This document shows positions 1 to 8,875 of a stretch of 64,000 bases of DNA, in pieces. The stretch is from NCBI RefSeq assembly GCF_001277255.1, contig NZ_CP012264.1, positions 2,542,001 to 2,606,000 on the forward strand. The letters are read 5' to 3'. The translations under genes and the position numbers were made by a program. Numbering within the stretch: position 1 is the first letter of the stretch; every line of letters begins with the position of its first letter. The DNA comes from Cronobacter condimenti 1330. Its GTDB lineage: Bacteria > Pseudomonadota > Gammaproteobacteria > Enterobacterales > Enterobacteriaceae. The notes under the pieces are model-generated. The model did not search any database, was not told the DNA's origin, and saw only the letters and a list, made by a program, of their open reading frames with translations.

Positions 1-401
1 CCGTTGTCTATTCCGAGGACATTGTAGTGCAGCGCATGAGTTGTATGAACGGCGCGGCCGACGATGTTGTCGTGCTGATTTCCCACACTGGCCGCACCAA
101 AAGCCTGGTCGAACTGGCGCGTCTTGCCCGCGAAAACGACGCGATGGTGCTTGCCATTACCACACGCGGCTCGCCGCTCGCCCGCGAAGCGAGTCTCGCC
201 CTGCTGCTCGACGTGCCGGAAGACACCGACATTTATATGCCGATGGTGTCACGGCTTGCGCAACTTACCGTCATTGACGTCCTGGCGACCGGTTTTACGT
301 TGCGCCGGGGCGCAAAATTCCGGGATAACTTGAAGCGAGTCAAAGAAGCGCTCAAGGAATCGCGTTTTGATAAGACCTTACTGGTTTCTGACGACCAGTA
401 A
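1..401 (+). CDS. hexR: HexR, RpiR-family transcriptional regulator (3' end only)
   Basis: The open frame enters from the left edge in frame 3 and ends at 401. The visible ~132 residues are the C-terminal SIS (sugar-phosphate isomerase) domain, including the phosphosugar-binding stretch ISHTGRTKSLVELA. The N-terminal helix-turn-helix lies outside the window. HexR of enterobacteria (about 289 aa) represses central carbon genes and responds to 2-keto-3-deoxy-6-phosphogluconate. The next gene, pykA, is the neighbour expected from E. coli and supports the identification. The frame has no internal stop. An internal ATG at 27 is not the true start. Confidence 0.93.
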   Translation, partial: VVYSEDIVVQRMSCMNGAADDVVVLISHTGRTKSLVELARLARENDAMVLAITTRGSPLAREASLALLLDVPEDTDIYMPMVSRLAQLTVIDVLATGFTLRRGAKFRDNLKRVKEALKESRFDKTLLVSDDQ

Positions 402-529
402 GCATTTTGATAACAAAGTTGTAACTTATAAAGCCATTCGGTTATGGTTTGTGTCTCTTTCGAAACAGGCCAGCGCGCCGAATTTATGTTCACGCAACAC
501 CAAAGTTGTTTCAGTCAACGGAGTAATAC

Positions 530-1972
530 ATGTCCAGACGGCTTCGCAGAACCAAAATCGTTACCACGTTAGGCCCGGCTACTGACCGCGATAATAACCT
601 GGAAAAAATTATCGCCGCCGGCGCAAACGTAGTACGTATGAACTTCTCGCACGGGACGCCGGAAGATCACCAGCTTCGCGCTGACAAAGTCCGTGAGATC
701 GCGGCCAAACTGGGGCGTCACGTCGCTATTCTGGGCGACCTGCAAGGGCCGAAAATCCGCGTCTCCACCTTCAAAGAAGGCAAAGTTTTCTTAAATATCG
801 GCGATAAATTCCTGCTGGACGCCAATCTCGGCAAAGGCGAAGGCGATAAAGAAAAAGTCGGTATCGATTATAAAGGCCTGCCGGCAGATGTCGTGCCAGG
901 CGATATCCTGCTGCTGGATGATGGCCGCGTACAGCTGAAAGTGCTTGAAGTGCAGGGCATGAAAGTCTTCACAGAAGTGACCGTAGGCGGCCCGCTGTCT
1001 AATAACAAAGGTATTAACAAGCTGGGCGGCGGCCTGTCAGCCGAAGCGCTGACGGAAAAAGATAAAGCGGATATCATCACCGCCGCAAAAATCGGCGTAG
1101 ATTACCTGGCGGTCTCCTTCCCGCGCTGCGGTGAAGATCTCAATTATGCCCGCCGTCTGGCGCGTGATGCTGGCTGTGACGCGAAAATCTGCGCCAAAGT
1201 CGAGCGCGCCGAAGCGGTAAGCAGCAATGAAGCGATGGATGACATCATTCTGGCGTCTGACGTCGTGATGGTCGCCCGTGGCGATCTGGGTGTTGAAATC
1301 GGTGATCCGGAGCTGGTCGGCATTCAGAAAACCCTCATTCGTCGTGCTCGTAAGCTGAATCGTGCCGTCATCACCGCGACCCAGATGATGGAGTCGATGA
1401 TCACCAACCCAATGCCGACCCGCGCCGAAGTCATGGACGTGGCGAACGCCGTTCTGGATGGTACCGATGCCGTGATGCTCTCAGCAGAAACCGCTGCGGG
1501 TCAGTACCCGGCTGAAACGGTATCCGCCATGGCACGCGTTTGTCTCGGTGCTGAGAAGATCCCAAGCATCAACGTCTCCAAACACCGTCTGGATGTGGAG
1601 TTTGATAACGTTGAAGAAGCGATCGCGATGTCGGCTATGTACGCCGCGAACCATCTGAAAGGCGTCAGCGCGATTATCACTATGACCGAATCAGGCCGTA
1701 CCGCGCTGATGACGTCTCGTATCAGTTCCGGTTTGCCGATTTTCGCGATGTCCCGCCATGAGCGCACCCTGAACCTCACTGCGCTATATCGCGGTGTCAC
1801 GCCGGTCTATTTCGACAGCGCCAACGACGGCGTGGCGGCGGCACAGGATGCCGTAAATCTGCTGCGCGACAAAGGGTATCTGGTGACCGGCGATCTGGTT
1901 ATTGTGACCCAGGGCGATATGATGGGCACTACTGGCAGCACCAACACCACCCGCGTGTTAACTGTCGATTAA
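530..1972 (+). CDS. pykA: Pyruvate kinase II
   Basis: 480 aa, the usual length of enterobacterial PykA. It converts phosphoenolpyruvate and ADP to pyruvate and ATP in the cytoplasm. Visible landmarks are the N-terminal RTKIVTTLGPATD, the substrate-binding MNFSHGTPEDH, the active-site signature with the catalytic Lys in ICAKVERAEAV, and the conserved MARGDLGVEIG and VMLSAETAAGQYP segments. The ATG at 530 follows a CGGAG ribosome-binding site. It lies 128 bp after hexR, so it probably has its own promoter in that gap. PykA rather than PykF is preferred because of the N-terminus (MSRRLRRTKIV) and the hexR-pykA-lpxM synteny. Confidence 0.98.
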   Translation: MSRRLRRTKIVTTLGPATDRDNNLEKIIAAGANVVRMNFSHGTPEDHQLRADKVREIAAKLGRHVAILGDLQGPKIRVSTFKEGKVFLNIGDKFLLDANLGKGEGDKEKVGIDYKGLPADVVPGDILLLDDGRVQLKVLEVQGMKVFTEVTVGGPLSNNKGINKLGGGLSAEALTEKDKADIITAAKIGVDYLAVSFPRCGEDLNYARRLARDAGCDAKICAKVERAEAVSSNEAMDDIILASDVVMVARGDLGVEIGDPELVGIQKTLIRRARKLNRAVITATQMMESMITNPMPTRAEVMDVANAVLDGTDAVMLSAETAAGQYPAETVSAMARVCLGAEKIPSINVSKHRLDVEFDNVEEAIAMSAMYAANHLKGVSAIITMTESGRTALMTSRISSGLPIFAMSRHERTLNLTALYRGVTPVYFDSANDGVAAAQDAVNLLRDKGYLVTGDLVIVTQGDMMGTTGSTNTTRVLTVD

Positions 1973-1976
1973 GCGT

Positions 1977-2001
1977 AAAAAAAGGGGCCTTCGCCCCTTT
2001 T
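1977..2001 (+). terminator. Rho-independent terminator of pykA
   Basis: A perfect 8-bp stem (AAAGGGGC/GCCCCTTT, 1981-1988 with 1993-2000) and a CTTC loop lie immediately after the pykA stop. The upstream A-run and downstream T-run suggest it can work in both directions. Confidence 0.85.
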
Positions 2002-2017
2002 CATTCATTACCCCAAG

Positions 2018-2041
2018 GCCGCTCCTGTGAGCGGCTTTTTT
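2018..2041 (+). terminator. Second hairpin terminator between pykA and lpxM
   Basis: A 7-bp stem GCCGCTC/GAGCGGC with a CTGT loop (2018-2035) is followed by six T residues. It overlaps the last codons of the converging lpxM. Two terminators in a row after pykA should insulate the convergent lpxM. Confidence 0.75.
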
Positions 2042-3008
2042 ATTTCGGGTACAAATCCTTGCGGCGATACGGCTCTTTCTCGCCTTCTTTCCGCGTTTTC
2101 AAAAGCTTCAGGATCCACGCGTATTGCTCCGGATGAGGGCCGACGAAATGCTCCACTTCTTCGTTCATACGACGTGCCAGCGTTACGTCATCGGCGTCAA
2201 TCAGGTCATCCATCGGCGGGCGAATCAGCACGTCTAAACGGTGCGTTTCGCCGTTATAGACAGGGAACAGGGGGATCACTCGCGCGCGACAGACTTTCAT
2301 CAGGCGACCAACGGCGGGCAGCGTCGCTTTATAGGTTGCGAAGAAATCGACAAATTCGCTCTGCTCCGGGCCGTGATCTTCATCCGGAAGATAGTAGCCC
2401 CAGAAACCATCGCGTACCGATTTAATAAAAGGTTTGATGCCATCCTGACGGGCATGCAGGCGGCCGCCAAAGCGCAGACGCACTTTATTCCAGACGTAAT
2501 CCAGCACGCGGTTTCCCTGATGGTGAAACATCGCGGCGACATGAACGCCGCGCGAGGCCAGCAGCATGGCCGGAATATCCACGCCCCAGCCATGGGGCAC
2601 CAGAAGGATCACGCTTTCTTTGCTTTCAAGAAGCTCATTAATAATGGCTTCTCCGTGCCAGTCGACGCGGCTCAGCACTTTTTCAGGTCCACGCAGGGCC
2701 AGTTCGGCCATGAAGACCATCGACTGCGGCGCCGTCGCGAACATGTTGTCGATGATCGCTTCACGCTGGGCTTCTGATAATTCCGGGAAGCAGTAAAACA
2801 GGTTAATACGTGCGCGACGACGGGCACTTTTGCCAAAGCGACCCGCCAGCCGCCCTATTTTGCCAAGCAGAGGATCGCGAAGAGCGGGCGGTATCATCGC
2901 CATCGCGGCGAAAGCACCAACGCCCAGCCAGGAGCCCCAGTAGCGAGGATGCAAAAACGCGCGTTCAAAGGTTGGAATGTATTCACTGTTTGTTTTTTTT
3001 GTTTCCAT
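2040..3008 (-). CDS. lpxM: Lipid A biosynthesis (Kdo)2-(lauroyl)-lipid IVA acyltransferase (myristoyltransferase)
   Basis: 322 aa, matching LpxM/MsbB. It adds the secondary myristoyl chain to lipid A at the inner membrane using acyl-ACP. An N-terminal membrane anchor (residues ~25-45, GSWLGVGAFAAMAMIPPAL) precedes the LPLAT acyltransferase fold. The catalytic HX4D motif is visible as HGWGVD. The protein is lysine/arginine rich at the C-terminus, as in E. coli. The start at 3008 (METKKTNSEYIPTFERAF) matches the family N-terminus. It lies downstream of mepM on the same strand with an intervening terminator, so the two are probably transcribed separately. Confidence 0.96.
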   Translation of the reverse strand: METKKTNSEYIPTFERAFLHPRYWGSWLGVGAFAAMAMIPPALRDPLLGKIGRLAGRFGKSARRRARINLFYCFPELSEAQREAIIDNMFATAPQSMVFMAELALRGPEKVLSRVDWHGEAIINELLESKESVILLVPHGWGVDIPAMLLASRGVHVAAMFHHQGNRVLDYVWNKVRLRFGGRLHARQDGIKPFIKSVRDGFWGYYLPDEDHGPEQSEFVDFFATYKATLPAVGRLMKVCRARVIPLFPVYNGETHRLDVLIRPPMDDLIDADDVTLARRMNEEVEHFVGPHPEQYAWILKLLKTRKEGEKEPYRRKDLYPK

Positions 3009-3084
3009 GACGGTTCTCAGGCCAGAGCCAGGTAATCAAAAGAGAAAATAATGAAGGAGTTTAGCGGCGCAAAGGCCGTCAGAC

Positions 3085-3118
3085 AAAATAAAAAGCCGGC
3101 GCGCGAAGGCACCGGCTG
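3085..3118 (-). terminator. Terminator downstream of mepM
   Basis: On the minus strand a stem of AGCCGGTGC with GCGCCGGCT (one G-T wobble; 3094-3102 with 3109-3117) is followed by TTTTTATTTT. It sits 16 bp past the mepM stop. Confidence 0.8.
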
Positions 3119-3133
3119 TTAAGTGCAGCACTT

Positions 3134-4459
3134 TTAATCAAGCGACAACTGCGGCACCACCTCTTTGACCTGCGCCAGGTAATCGCGACGGTCCGAACCG
3201 GTCAGACCTTCGGAGCGCGGCAGCTTCGCCGTCAGCGGGTTGACCGCCTGCTGGTTTATCCAGATTTCATAGTGCAGGTGCGGGCCAGTGGAACGGCCCG
3301 TGTTGCCGGAAAGCGCGATGCGATCGCCGCGTTTCACTTTCTGCCCGGGTTTCACCAGCAGTTTTTTCAGGTGCATATAACGGGTGGTATAAGTACGCCC
3401 GTGACGGATTGCCACGTAATAGCCTGCCGCCCCGCTACGCTTCGCCATTACCACTTCGCCGTCCCCCACCGCCAGTACTGGCGTACCTTGCGGCATAGCG
3501 AAATCGACGCCTTTATGCGGCGCGACACGCCCGGTCACCGGATTCAGGCGACGCGGGTTAAAGTTAGAAGATACGCGGAACTGACGCGACGTCGGGAAGC
3601 GCAGGAACCCCTTCGCAAGCCCTGAGCCGTTACGGTCGTAGAATTTGCCGTCTTCTGCACGAATCGCGAAATAGTCTTTACCGGCGGAGCGCAGGCGCAC
3701 GCCCAGCAACTGACTCTGTTCACGTTTACCATCGAGCATTTCACGCGACATCAGCACAGAAAACGCATCGCCTTTTTTCAGCTTACGGAAGTCCATCTGC
3801 CACTGCATCGCTTTAATGACCGCGCTGATTTCGGAGCTGGTGAGCCCGGCATCTTTGGCGCTTGCAACAAAGCTTCCGCCAACGGTGCCTTTAATGACGT
3901 TGTTGACCCAGTCGCCCTGCTGCACTTCGCTGCTCATTTTAAAGCCGCCTGCGGGGGTGCGGTCATACGTACGGGTTTCGCGGCGTGACATCTCCCAGGT
4001 CAGGCGCTGTAATTCGCCGCTGTCGGTGAGCGTCCAGGAGATCTGCTGGCCGATTTTCAGGTTACGCAAGTCTTTATCGACTGAGGCAAGCTGGCTGATA
4101 TCTCCCATGTCGATACCATACTGATTCAGCACGCTGCTTAAGGTATCGCCAGTGGAAACAACATATTCATGCACCCCGGCTTCGCCCGCGGTTTTATCGT
4201 CAAGTTCATCCTGCGGAATGGCTTCATCATCTTCCGGTGCAGCCTGATCGATAGGCTCGCTCGCCTCAGGCAGAAGAGAACGGATTTCGCTCTTTTGCAG
4301 TTCAATGGTTTTAACGATAGGCGCTGATTCGGGGTGGTAAATGTACGGTCGCCAGACGGCGACCGCGAGAGTGAGAACTGTAAGAGACCCCAGCATAACG
4401 CGATGGGGTCGTGGCAGGTTGTTAAATGCCAGGGCGACAGAGCGGGCTATCTGTTGCAC
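3134..4459 (-). CDS. mepM: Murein DD-endopeptidase MepM (M23 family)
   Basis: 441 aa, close to the 440 aa of E. coli MepM (YebA). It cleaves D-Ala-mDAP crosslinks of peptidoglycan, allowing insertion of new strands during growth. Order of parts: basic N-terminus, one transmembrane anchor (~residues 20-38), an opacity-associated-protein-like segment, a LysM peptidoglycan-binding repeat (YVVSTGDTLSSVLNQYGI), and a C-terminal M23 zinc peptidase with HKGVDFAMPQGTPV and the metal/catalytic GPHLHYEIW. All expected zinc ligands (HxxxD and HxH) are present. The gene stands next to znuA on the same strand, the usual arrangement. Confidence 0.97.
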   Translation of the reverse strand: MQQIARSVALAFNNLPRPHRVMLGSLTVLTLAVAVWRPYIYHPESAPIVKTIELQKSEIRSLLPEASEPIDQAAPEDDEAIPQDELDDKTAGEAGVHEYVVSTGDTLSSVLNQYGIDMGDISQLASVDKDLRNLKIGQQISWTLTDSGELQRLTWEMSRRETRTYDRTPAGGFKMSSEVQQGDWVNNVIKGTVGGSFVASAKDAGLTSSEISAVIKAMQWQMDFRKLKKGDAFSVLMSREMLDGKREQSQLLGVRLRSAGKDYFAIRAEDGKFYDRNGSGLAKGFLRFPTSRQFRVSSNFNPRRLNPVTGRVAPHKGVDFAMPQGTPVLAVGDGEVVMAKRSGAAGYYVAIRHGRTYTTRYMHLKKLLVKPGQKVKRGDRIALSGNTGRSTGPHLHYEIWINQQAVNPLTAKLPRSEGLTGSDRRDYLAQVKEVVPQLSLD

Positions 4460-4474
4460 GTATCCACTTCCTCG

Positions 4475-5419
4475 TTAATCTCCTTTCAGGCAGCTGGCAT
4501 ATTGGTTAGATAACTGAGTCAGGAACTGCATGTAGCTGTCCTTACCCAGGCTGACAGACGTTCCCAGCGGGTCGAGTGTTCCCATACGGACTTTCGTACC
4601 CCTGGCAACGGCTTCAATCACCGCTGGCCTGAACTGTGGCTCAGCAAAAACGCACTCGGCTTTTTGCTCAACCAACTGTGTTCTTATTTCATGTAAACGC
4701 TGCGCACCGGGCTGGATTTCGGGATTCACGGTAAAATGGCCGAGTGATGTCAGGCCGTAATGTTTTTCGTAGTAGCCGTAGGCGTCATGAAAAACGAAGT
4801 ATCCTTTCCCTTTCAGCGGTGCCAGCTCGTTCGCCACCTGTTTGTCTGTCCGGGCCAGTTCGGCCTCGAAGCGCTGGAGGTTGGCGTCCAGTTTGGCTTT
4901 GCTTTGCGGCATAAGTTCCACTAATTTTTCGTGGATTGCAACCGCCGATGCCCGGGCGATTTCCGGCGACAGCCAGATGTGCATGTTATAATCGCCATGA
5001 TGGTGATGTTCGTCACTTTCTTCGCCATGATGCGCATGATCGTGGTGGTCGTCATCGTCGTCATCAGCGCCTTTCATCAGCTGCGGTTTGACGGCGGCAA
5101 GTTCACTTAGCGCCAGATTTTTTTGTGACGGAAGCGCTTTCACTGATTTATCCATGAATGCTTCCATATCGGGGCCGATCCAGACCACTAAATCCGCTTT
5201 CTGCAAGCGTTTTACATCGGAAGGACGCAGTGCATAGTCATGCTCTGAAGCGCCATCCGGTAGCAAAACTTCCGTTGGCAGGACGCCATCGGCGATAGCG
5301 GAGGTGATAAAACCTACGGGTTTTATCGAAGCGACAACGGCGGCCTGCGCGCTGCTTACAGCGCCACCCATGATTGCTGCGCCGAGCGCAGCGCAAAGAA
5401 GCGTATTTTTATGTAACAT
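4475..5419 (-). CDS. znuA: Zinc ABC transporter periplasmic binding protein
   Basis: 314 aa with a signal peptide (MLHKNTLLCAALGAAIMGG... ending around the AQA at residues 24-26). Zinc ligands are seen in the SEHDY motif (H60), at H147 and in FHDAYGYYEKHYG. A His/Asp-rich loop (about residues 118-145) typical of ZnuA captures zinc in the periplasm. I chose the ATG at 5419 because the protein from there aligns with E. coli ZnuA from its first residue. Longer in-frame starts up to 5545 run through the divergent operator region and into znuC. It pairs with the divergent znuC-znuB to form the ZnuABC high-affinity importer. Confidence 0.97.
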   Translation of the reverse strand: MLHKNTLLCAALGAAIMGGAVSSAQAAVVASIKPVGFITSAIADGVLPTEVLLPDGASEHDYALRPSDVKRLQKADLVVWIGPDMEAFMDKSVKALPSQKNLALSELAAVKPQLMKGADDDDDDHHDHAHHGEESDEHHHHGDYNMHIWLSPEIARASAVAIHEKLVELMPQSKAKLDANLQRFEAELARTDKQVANELAPLKGKGYFVFHDAYGYYEKHYGLTSLGHFTVNPEIQPGAQRLHEIRTQLVEQKAECVFAEPQFRPAVIEAVARGTKVRMGTLDPLGTSVSLGKDSYMQFLTQLSNQYASCLKGD

Positions 5420-5448
5420 ATTGCGACTTATCATCGTGATGAATGTTG

Positions 5449-5472
5449 GAAGTGTGATATTATAACATTCGA
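5449..5472. promoter_or_regulatory. Zur-box-like operator between znuA and znuC
   Basis: An AT-rich dyad GTGATATTATAAC with flanking ATTC/GAAT-type bases lies between the divergent zinc-import genes. It resembles the known enterobacterial Zur box (GAAATGTTATANTATAACATTTC). One site can repress both promoters when zinc is sufficient. The match was made by eye. Confidence 0.7.
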
Positions 5473-5497
5473 TAACTTCTGCAATCACTAATTTGCC

Positions 5498-6253
5498 ATG
5501 ACGAATCTTGTATCGCTTCAGAACGTTAGCGTCTCCTTTGGGCAACGCCGCGTTTTATCTGACATTTCTTTAACGCTCAAGAGTGGGCGTATCCTGACAC
5601 TTCTCGGCCCCAATGGAGCCGGTAAGTCGACCCTTGTAAGGGTGGTGCTTGGACTGGTAGCACCCGATGAGGGGGATATCAAGCGTGAACGTAACCTGCG
5701 CATCGGTTATGTGCCGCAAAAGCTTCATCTGGATTCCACGCTTCCGCTGACGGTGAGCCGCTTCCTGCGTCTGCGCCCTGCTACCCGTAAGGCTGACATC
5801 CTGCCCGCCCTCAAACGTGTGCAGGCCGGGCATCTTATTGACGCTCCGATGCAAAAACTCTCCGGCGGCGAGACCCAGCGCGTATTACTGGCCCGCGCCC
5901 TGCTCAACCAGCCGCAACTGCTGGTGCTCGACGAGCCGACCCAGGGCGTAGATGTTAACGGCCAGGTAGCCCTGTATGATTTAATCAATCAGCTGCGCCA
6001 GGAGCTCGACTGCGGCGTGCTGATGGTATCGCACGATCTTCATCTGGTGATGGCTAAAACCGACGAGGTTTTGTGCCTGAATCACCATATCTGTTGCTCG
6101 GGCGCACCAGAAATCGTCTCCACTCACCCCGAATTTATCTCGATGTTTGGCCCGCGTGGCGCAGAACAGCTGGGAATTTACCGTCATCACCATAACCACC
6201 GTCACGATCTGCAAGGACGGATTATTCTGCGCAAGGGAAATGGCTCGTTATGA
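5498..6253 (+). CDS. znuC: Zinc ABC transporter ATP-binding protein
   Basis: 251 aa, identical in length to E. coli ZnuC. It powers zinc import through ZnuB. Walker A GPNGAGKST lies at residues 37-45, the ABC signature LSGGE at 121-125, and Walker B LLVLDEP at 141-147 with the catalytic Glu. The C-terminus carries a His-rich stretch (HHHNHRHD) typical of ZnuC. It starts 79 bp from the znuA start in the opposite direction, across the Zur-like operator. The stop overlaps the znuB start by four bases (ATGA), which implies translational coupling. Confidence 0.98.
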   Translation: MTNLVSLQNVSVSFGQRRVLSDISLTLKSGRILTLLGPNGAGKSTLVRVVLGLVAPDEGDIKRERNLRIGYVPQKLHLDSTLPLTVSRFLRLRPATRKADILPALKRVQAGHLIDAPMQKLSGGETQRVLLARALLNQPQLLVLDEPTQGVDVNGQVALYDLINQLRQELDCGVLMVSHDLHLVMAKTDEVLCLNHHICCSGAPEIVSTHPEFISMFGPRGAEQLGIYRHHHNHRHDLQGRIILRKGNGSL

Positions 6254-7035
6254 TTGAACTTCTGCTTCCCGGCTGGCTGGCCGGTATACTGCTGGCCTGC
6301 GCGGCTGGCCCGTTAGGCTCGTTCGTGGTCTGGCGTCGGATGTCATACTTTGGCGATACGCTTGCGCACGCCTCGCTGCTGGGCGTCGCCTTTGGGCTGC
6401 TGCTGGATGTAAATCCATTTTATGCAGTGATTGTCGTGACCCTACTGCTGGCAGGTGGGCTGGTATGGCTTGAAAAGCGCCCGCATCTGGCTATCGACAC
6501 GCTGCTTGGGATCATGGCGCACAGTGCGCTCTCACTGGGGCTCGTGGTCGTGAGCCTGATGGGCAATATCCGTGTTGACCTGATGGCGTATCTGTTTGGC
6601 GATCTGCTGGCCGTTACGCCTACCGATCTGCTCTCTGTAGGGCTTGGCGTGGTGGTTGTGCTTGGCGTTCTGTTCTGGCAGTGGCGTAATTTGCTGTCGA
6701 TGACTATCAGCCCCGACCTCGCCTTTGTGGACGGCGTGCGCTTACAGCGCGTCAAAATCCTGTTGATGATGGTGACCGCGTTGACCATCGGCGTCGCAAT
6801 GAAGTTTGTGGGTGCGCTGATTATCACCTCGCTGCTTATTATTCCGGCTGCGACCGCACGCCGCTTTGCCCGCACGCCAGAACAGATGGCGGGCATTGCA
6901 GTGGTGCTCGGCATAGTGGCAGTAACCGGCGGCCTGACGTTTTCCGCCTTTTACGATACACCCGCTGGCCCGTCCGTCGTGCTTTGCGCCGCGCTGCTAT
7001 TTATTCTTAGTATGACCAGGCGCCCGCCCGCGTAA
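6250..7035 (+). CDS. znuB: Zinc ABC transporter permease
   Basis: 261 aa, hydrophobic throughout, with about eight predicted membrane segments beginning at LLLPGWLAGILLACAAGPLG. It belongs to the ABC-3 family of metal permeases and forms the inner-membrane channel of ZnuABC. The segment VGALIITSLLIIPAATARRFA near the C-terminus is the conserved ABC-3 core. It is translationally coupled to znuC and followed by a strong terminator. Confidence 0.97.
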   Translation: MIELLLPGWLAGILLACAAGPLGSFVVWRRMSYFGDTLAHASLLGVAFGLLLDVNPFYAVIVVTLLLAGGLVWLEKRPHLAIDTLLGIMAHSALSLGLVVVSLMGNIRVDLMAYLFGDLLAVTPTDLLSVGLGVVVVLGVLFWQWRNLLSMTISPDLAFVDGVRLQRVKILLMMVTALTIGVAMKFVGALIITSLLIIPAATARRFARTPEQMAGIAVVLGIVAVTGGLTFSAFYDTPAGPSVVLCAALLFILSMTRRPPA

Positions 7036-7070
7036 TAGCACCGGGTGACGCATCGCGTAAGCCATCAGCT

Positions 7071-7098
7071 AAGAAAAGCGCCCTGGGGCGCTTTTCTT
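7071..7098. terminator. Bidirectional terminator between znuB and ruvB
   Basis: A perfect 12-bp stem AAGAAAAGCGCC/GGCGCTTTTCTT with a CTGG loop lies between the convergent ends of znuB and ruvB. It has A/T-rich arms on both sides, so it can serve both transcripts. Confidence 0.88.
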
Positions 7099-7100
7099 AT

Positions 7101-8111
7101 TTACGGCATCTGAGGCGGCGTAATACCGAAGTGGTTCCACGCCCGCGTCGTCGCCATGCGCCCGCGCGGCGTGCGCTGTAAAAATCCCTGCTGGATCAAG
7201 AAAGGCTCGAGTACATCTTCGATGGTTTCGCGCTCTTCCCCAATCGCCGCCGCGAGGTTATCAAGCCCTACCGGCCCACCGAAGAATTTATCGATGACTG
7301 CCAGCAACAGTTTGCGGTCCATATAGTCAAAGCCTTCGGCATCAACATTCAGCATATCCAGCGCCTGTGACGCTACGTGCTGGTTGATGACGCCATCGTG
7401 ACGCACCTCGGCAAAATCGCGCACACGGCGCAGTAAGCGGTTCGCAATACGTGGCGTACCCCGTGAGCGCTTCGCCACTTCAAACGACGCCTCGCCATCC
7501 ATCTCAAGCCCCATATGGCGTGCGCTGCGGCTGACGATGTGCTGGAGATCGGCGACTTGATAAAACTCAAGGCGCTGCACGATACCAAAGCGGTCGCGCA
7601 GGGGGGATGTGAGCGACCCGGCGCGCGTGGTGGCGCCAATCAGGGTAAAGGGTGGCAGATCGATTTTAATTGAACGGGCTGCCGGGCCTTCGCCAATCAT
7701 GATATCGAGCTGATAATCTTCCATCGCCGGGTAGAGCACCTCTTCCACCACGGGTGAAAGCCGATGGATTTCATCAATAAAAAGCACGTCATGTGGCTCA
7801 AGATTCGTGAGCATCGCCGCCAGATCGCCTGCCTTTTCAAGCACAGGCCCGGAGGTGGTGCGCAGATTGACGCCCATTTCATTGGCAACAATATTAGCGA
7901 GCGTGGTTTTCCCAAGCCCCGGCGGGCCGAATATCAGGAGATGATCGAGCGCGTCGCCACGCAGCTTCGCTGCCTGGATAAAGATTTCCATCTGGGAACG
8001 CACCTGCGGCTGCCCGATGTACTCTTCGAGTAGTTTTGGGCGAATGGCGCGATCGGCCACCTCTTCCGCCACGACACTGCCCGGCGCCACCAGGCGATCT
8101 GCTTCAATCAT
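7101..8111 (-). CDS. ruvB: Holliday junction branch migration ATPase RuvB
   Basis: 336 aa AAA+ motor. With RuvA it drives branch migration of Holliday junctions. Walker A GPPGLGKTT is at residues 62-70, Walker B LFIDEIH at 110-116, sensor 1 in TLIGATTRAGSL, and the C-terminal winged helix ends in GRMATTRAWNHFGI. It lies 8 bp downstream of ruvA in the same operon and shares the SOS promoter upstream of ruvA. Confidence 0.99.
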   Translation of the reverse strand: MIEADRLVAPGSVVAEEVADRAIRPKLLEEYIGQPQVRSQMEIFIQAAKLRGDALDHLLIFGPPGLGKTTLANIVANEMGVNLRTTSGPVLEKAGDLAAMLTNLEPHDVLFIDEIHRLSPVVEEVLYPAMEDYQLDIMIGEGPAARSIKIDLPPFTLIGATTRAGSLTSPLRDRFGIVQRLEFYQVADLQHIVSRSARHMGLEMDGEASFEVAKRSRGTPRIANRLLRRVRDFAEVRHDGVINQHVASQALDMLNVDAEGFDYMDRKLLLAVIDKFFGGPVGLDNLAAAIGEERETIEDVLEPFLIQQGFLQRTPRGRMATTRAWNHFGITPPQMP

Positions 8112-8119
8112 CCTCTACC

Positions 8120-8731
8120 TCACAATGCCGCACGCAGCGCTTCGCGAATCAGCGTTTCGCTGCTCGCATCCGCCTGGGCGACTTTACTGACCATACGGCT
8201 GGCTTCCTGAGGTTTATAACCCAGCGACACCAGCGCGGCAACGGCTTCCGCCTCGGCATCGTCCACCACAGGGCTTGCAGGCGAGGTCAGCACCAGATCG
8301 GCTGCAGGCGTGAAGAGATCGCCATGCAGACCTTTAAAGCGGTCCTTCATTTCGACCACCAGACGCTCGGCGGTTTTCTTACCGATACCAGGCAGTTTCA
8401 CCAGCGCGGCTGGCTCTTCGCGCTCAACGGCGTTTACAAACTGCTGCGCGGACATGCCAGAAAGAATAGCCAGCGCCAGCTTCGGCCCGACGCCGTTGAC
8501 TTTGATAAGCTCGCGAAACAGCGTGCGCTCTTGTTTGTTGTTAAAGCCGAACAGTAACTGCGCGTCTTCACGCACTACAAAATGGGTGAAAACCACCGCT
8601 TCTTTACCGGTTTCCGGCAGTTCATAAAAGCAGGTCATCGGCATATGGATTTCATAACCGACGCCGCCCGCCTCCAGTAACACCAGCGGGGGCTGTTTTT
8701 CCAGTACGATGCCTCTGAGTCTGCCTATCAC
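8120..8731 (-). CDS. ruvA: Holliday junction DNA helicase subunit RuvA
   Basis: 203 aa, the standard RuvA length. It binds four-way junctions as a tetramer and loads RuvB. Visible are the N-terminal OB fold (MIGRLRGIVLEKQPPLVLLE), two helix-hairpin-helix motifs (VNGVGPKLALAIL and LPGIGKKTAERLVVEM), and a C-terminal RuvB-contacting domain (VSLGYKPQEASRMV). First gene of the ruvAB operon with a LexA site just upstream. Confidence 0.99.
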   Translation of the reverse strand: MIGRLRGIVLEKQPPLVLLEAGGVGYEIHMPMTCFYELPETGKEAVVFTHFVVREDAQLLFGFNNKQERTLFRELIKVNGVGPKLALAILSGMSAQQFVNAVEREEPAALVKLPGIGKKTAERLVVEMKDRFKGLHGDLFTPAADLVLTSPASPVVDDAEAEAVAALVSLGYKPQEASRMVSKVAQADASSETLIREALRAAL

Positions 8732-8784
8732 GTTGCGCTCCTGCGTGGGGCTTAAGAAAGTTGCTGGCTATAATATAAAAAAAG

Positions 8785-8800
8785 CTGGACAGATATCCAG
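8785..8800 (-). promoter_or_regulatory. LexA (SOS) box of ruvAB
   Basis: CTGGATATCTGTCCAG on the minus strand is a 16-base dyad of the CTG-N10-CAG class. It is nearly the same as the known E. coli ruvA SOS box. It lies about 54 bp before the ruvA start and just upstream of an AT-rich candidate -10 (TATATTAT, near 8769-8777). LexA binding here would block the promoter until DNA damage occurs. Confidence 0.85.
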
Positions 8801-8875
8801 TCGAGATATTGCCTTCGCGAAGAGGATTCGCATGTTGCGAGGCGCCTCGCACCGCTGCGGTAGCGTGATTTCGGG

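Noticed and set aside
402..529. Possible HexR operator upstream of pykA
   Set aside because: A short AAGTT-GT-AACTT dyad is visible, but it does not match the known HexR pattern well enough.
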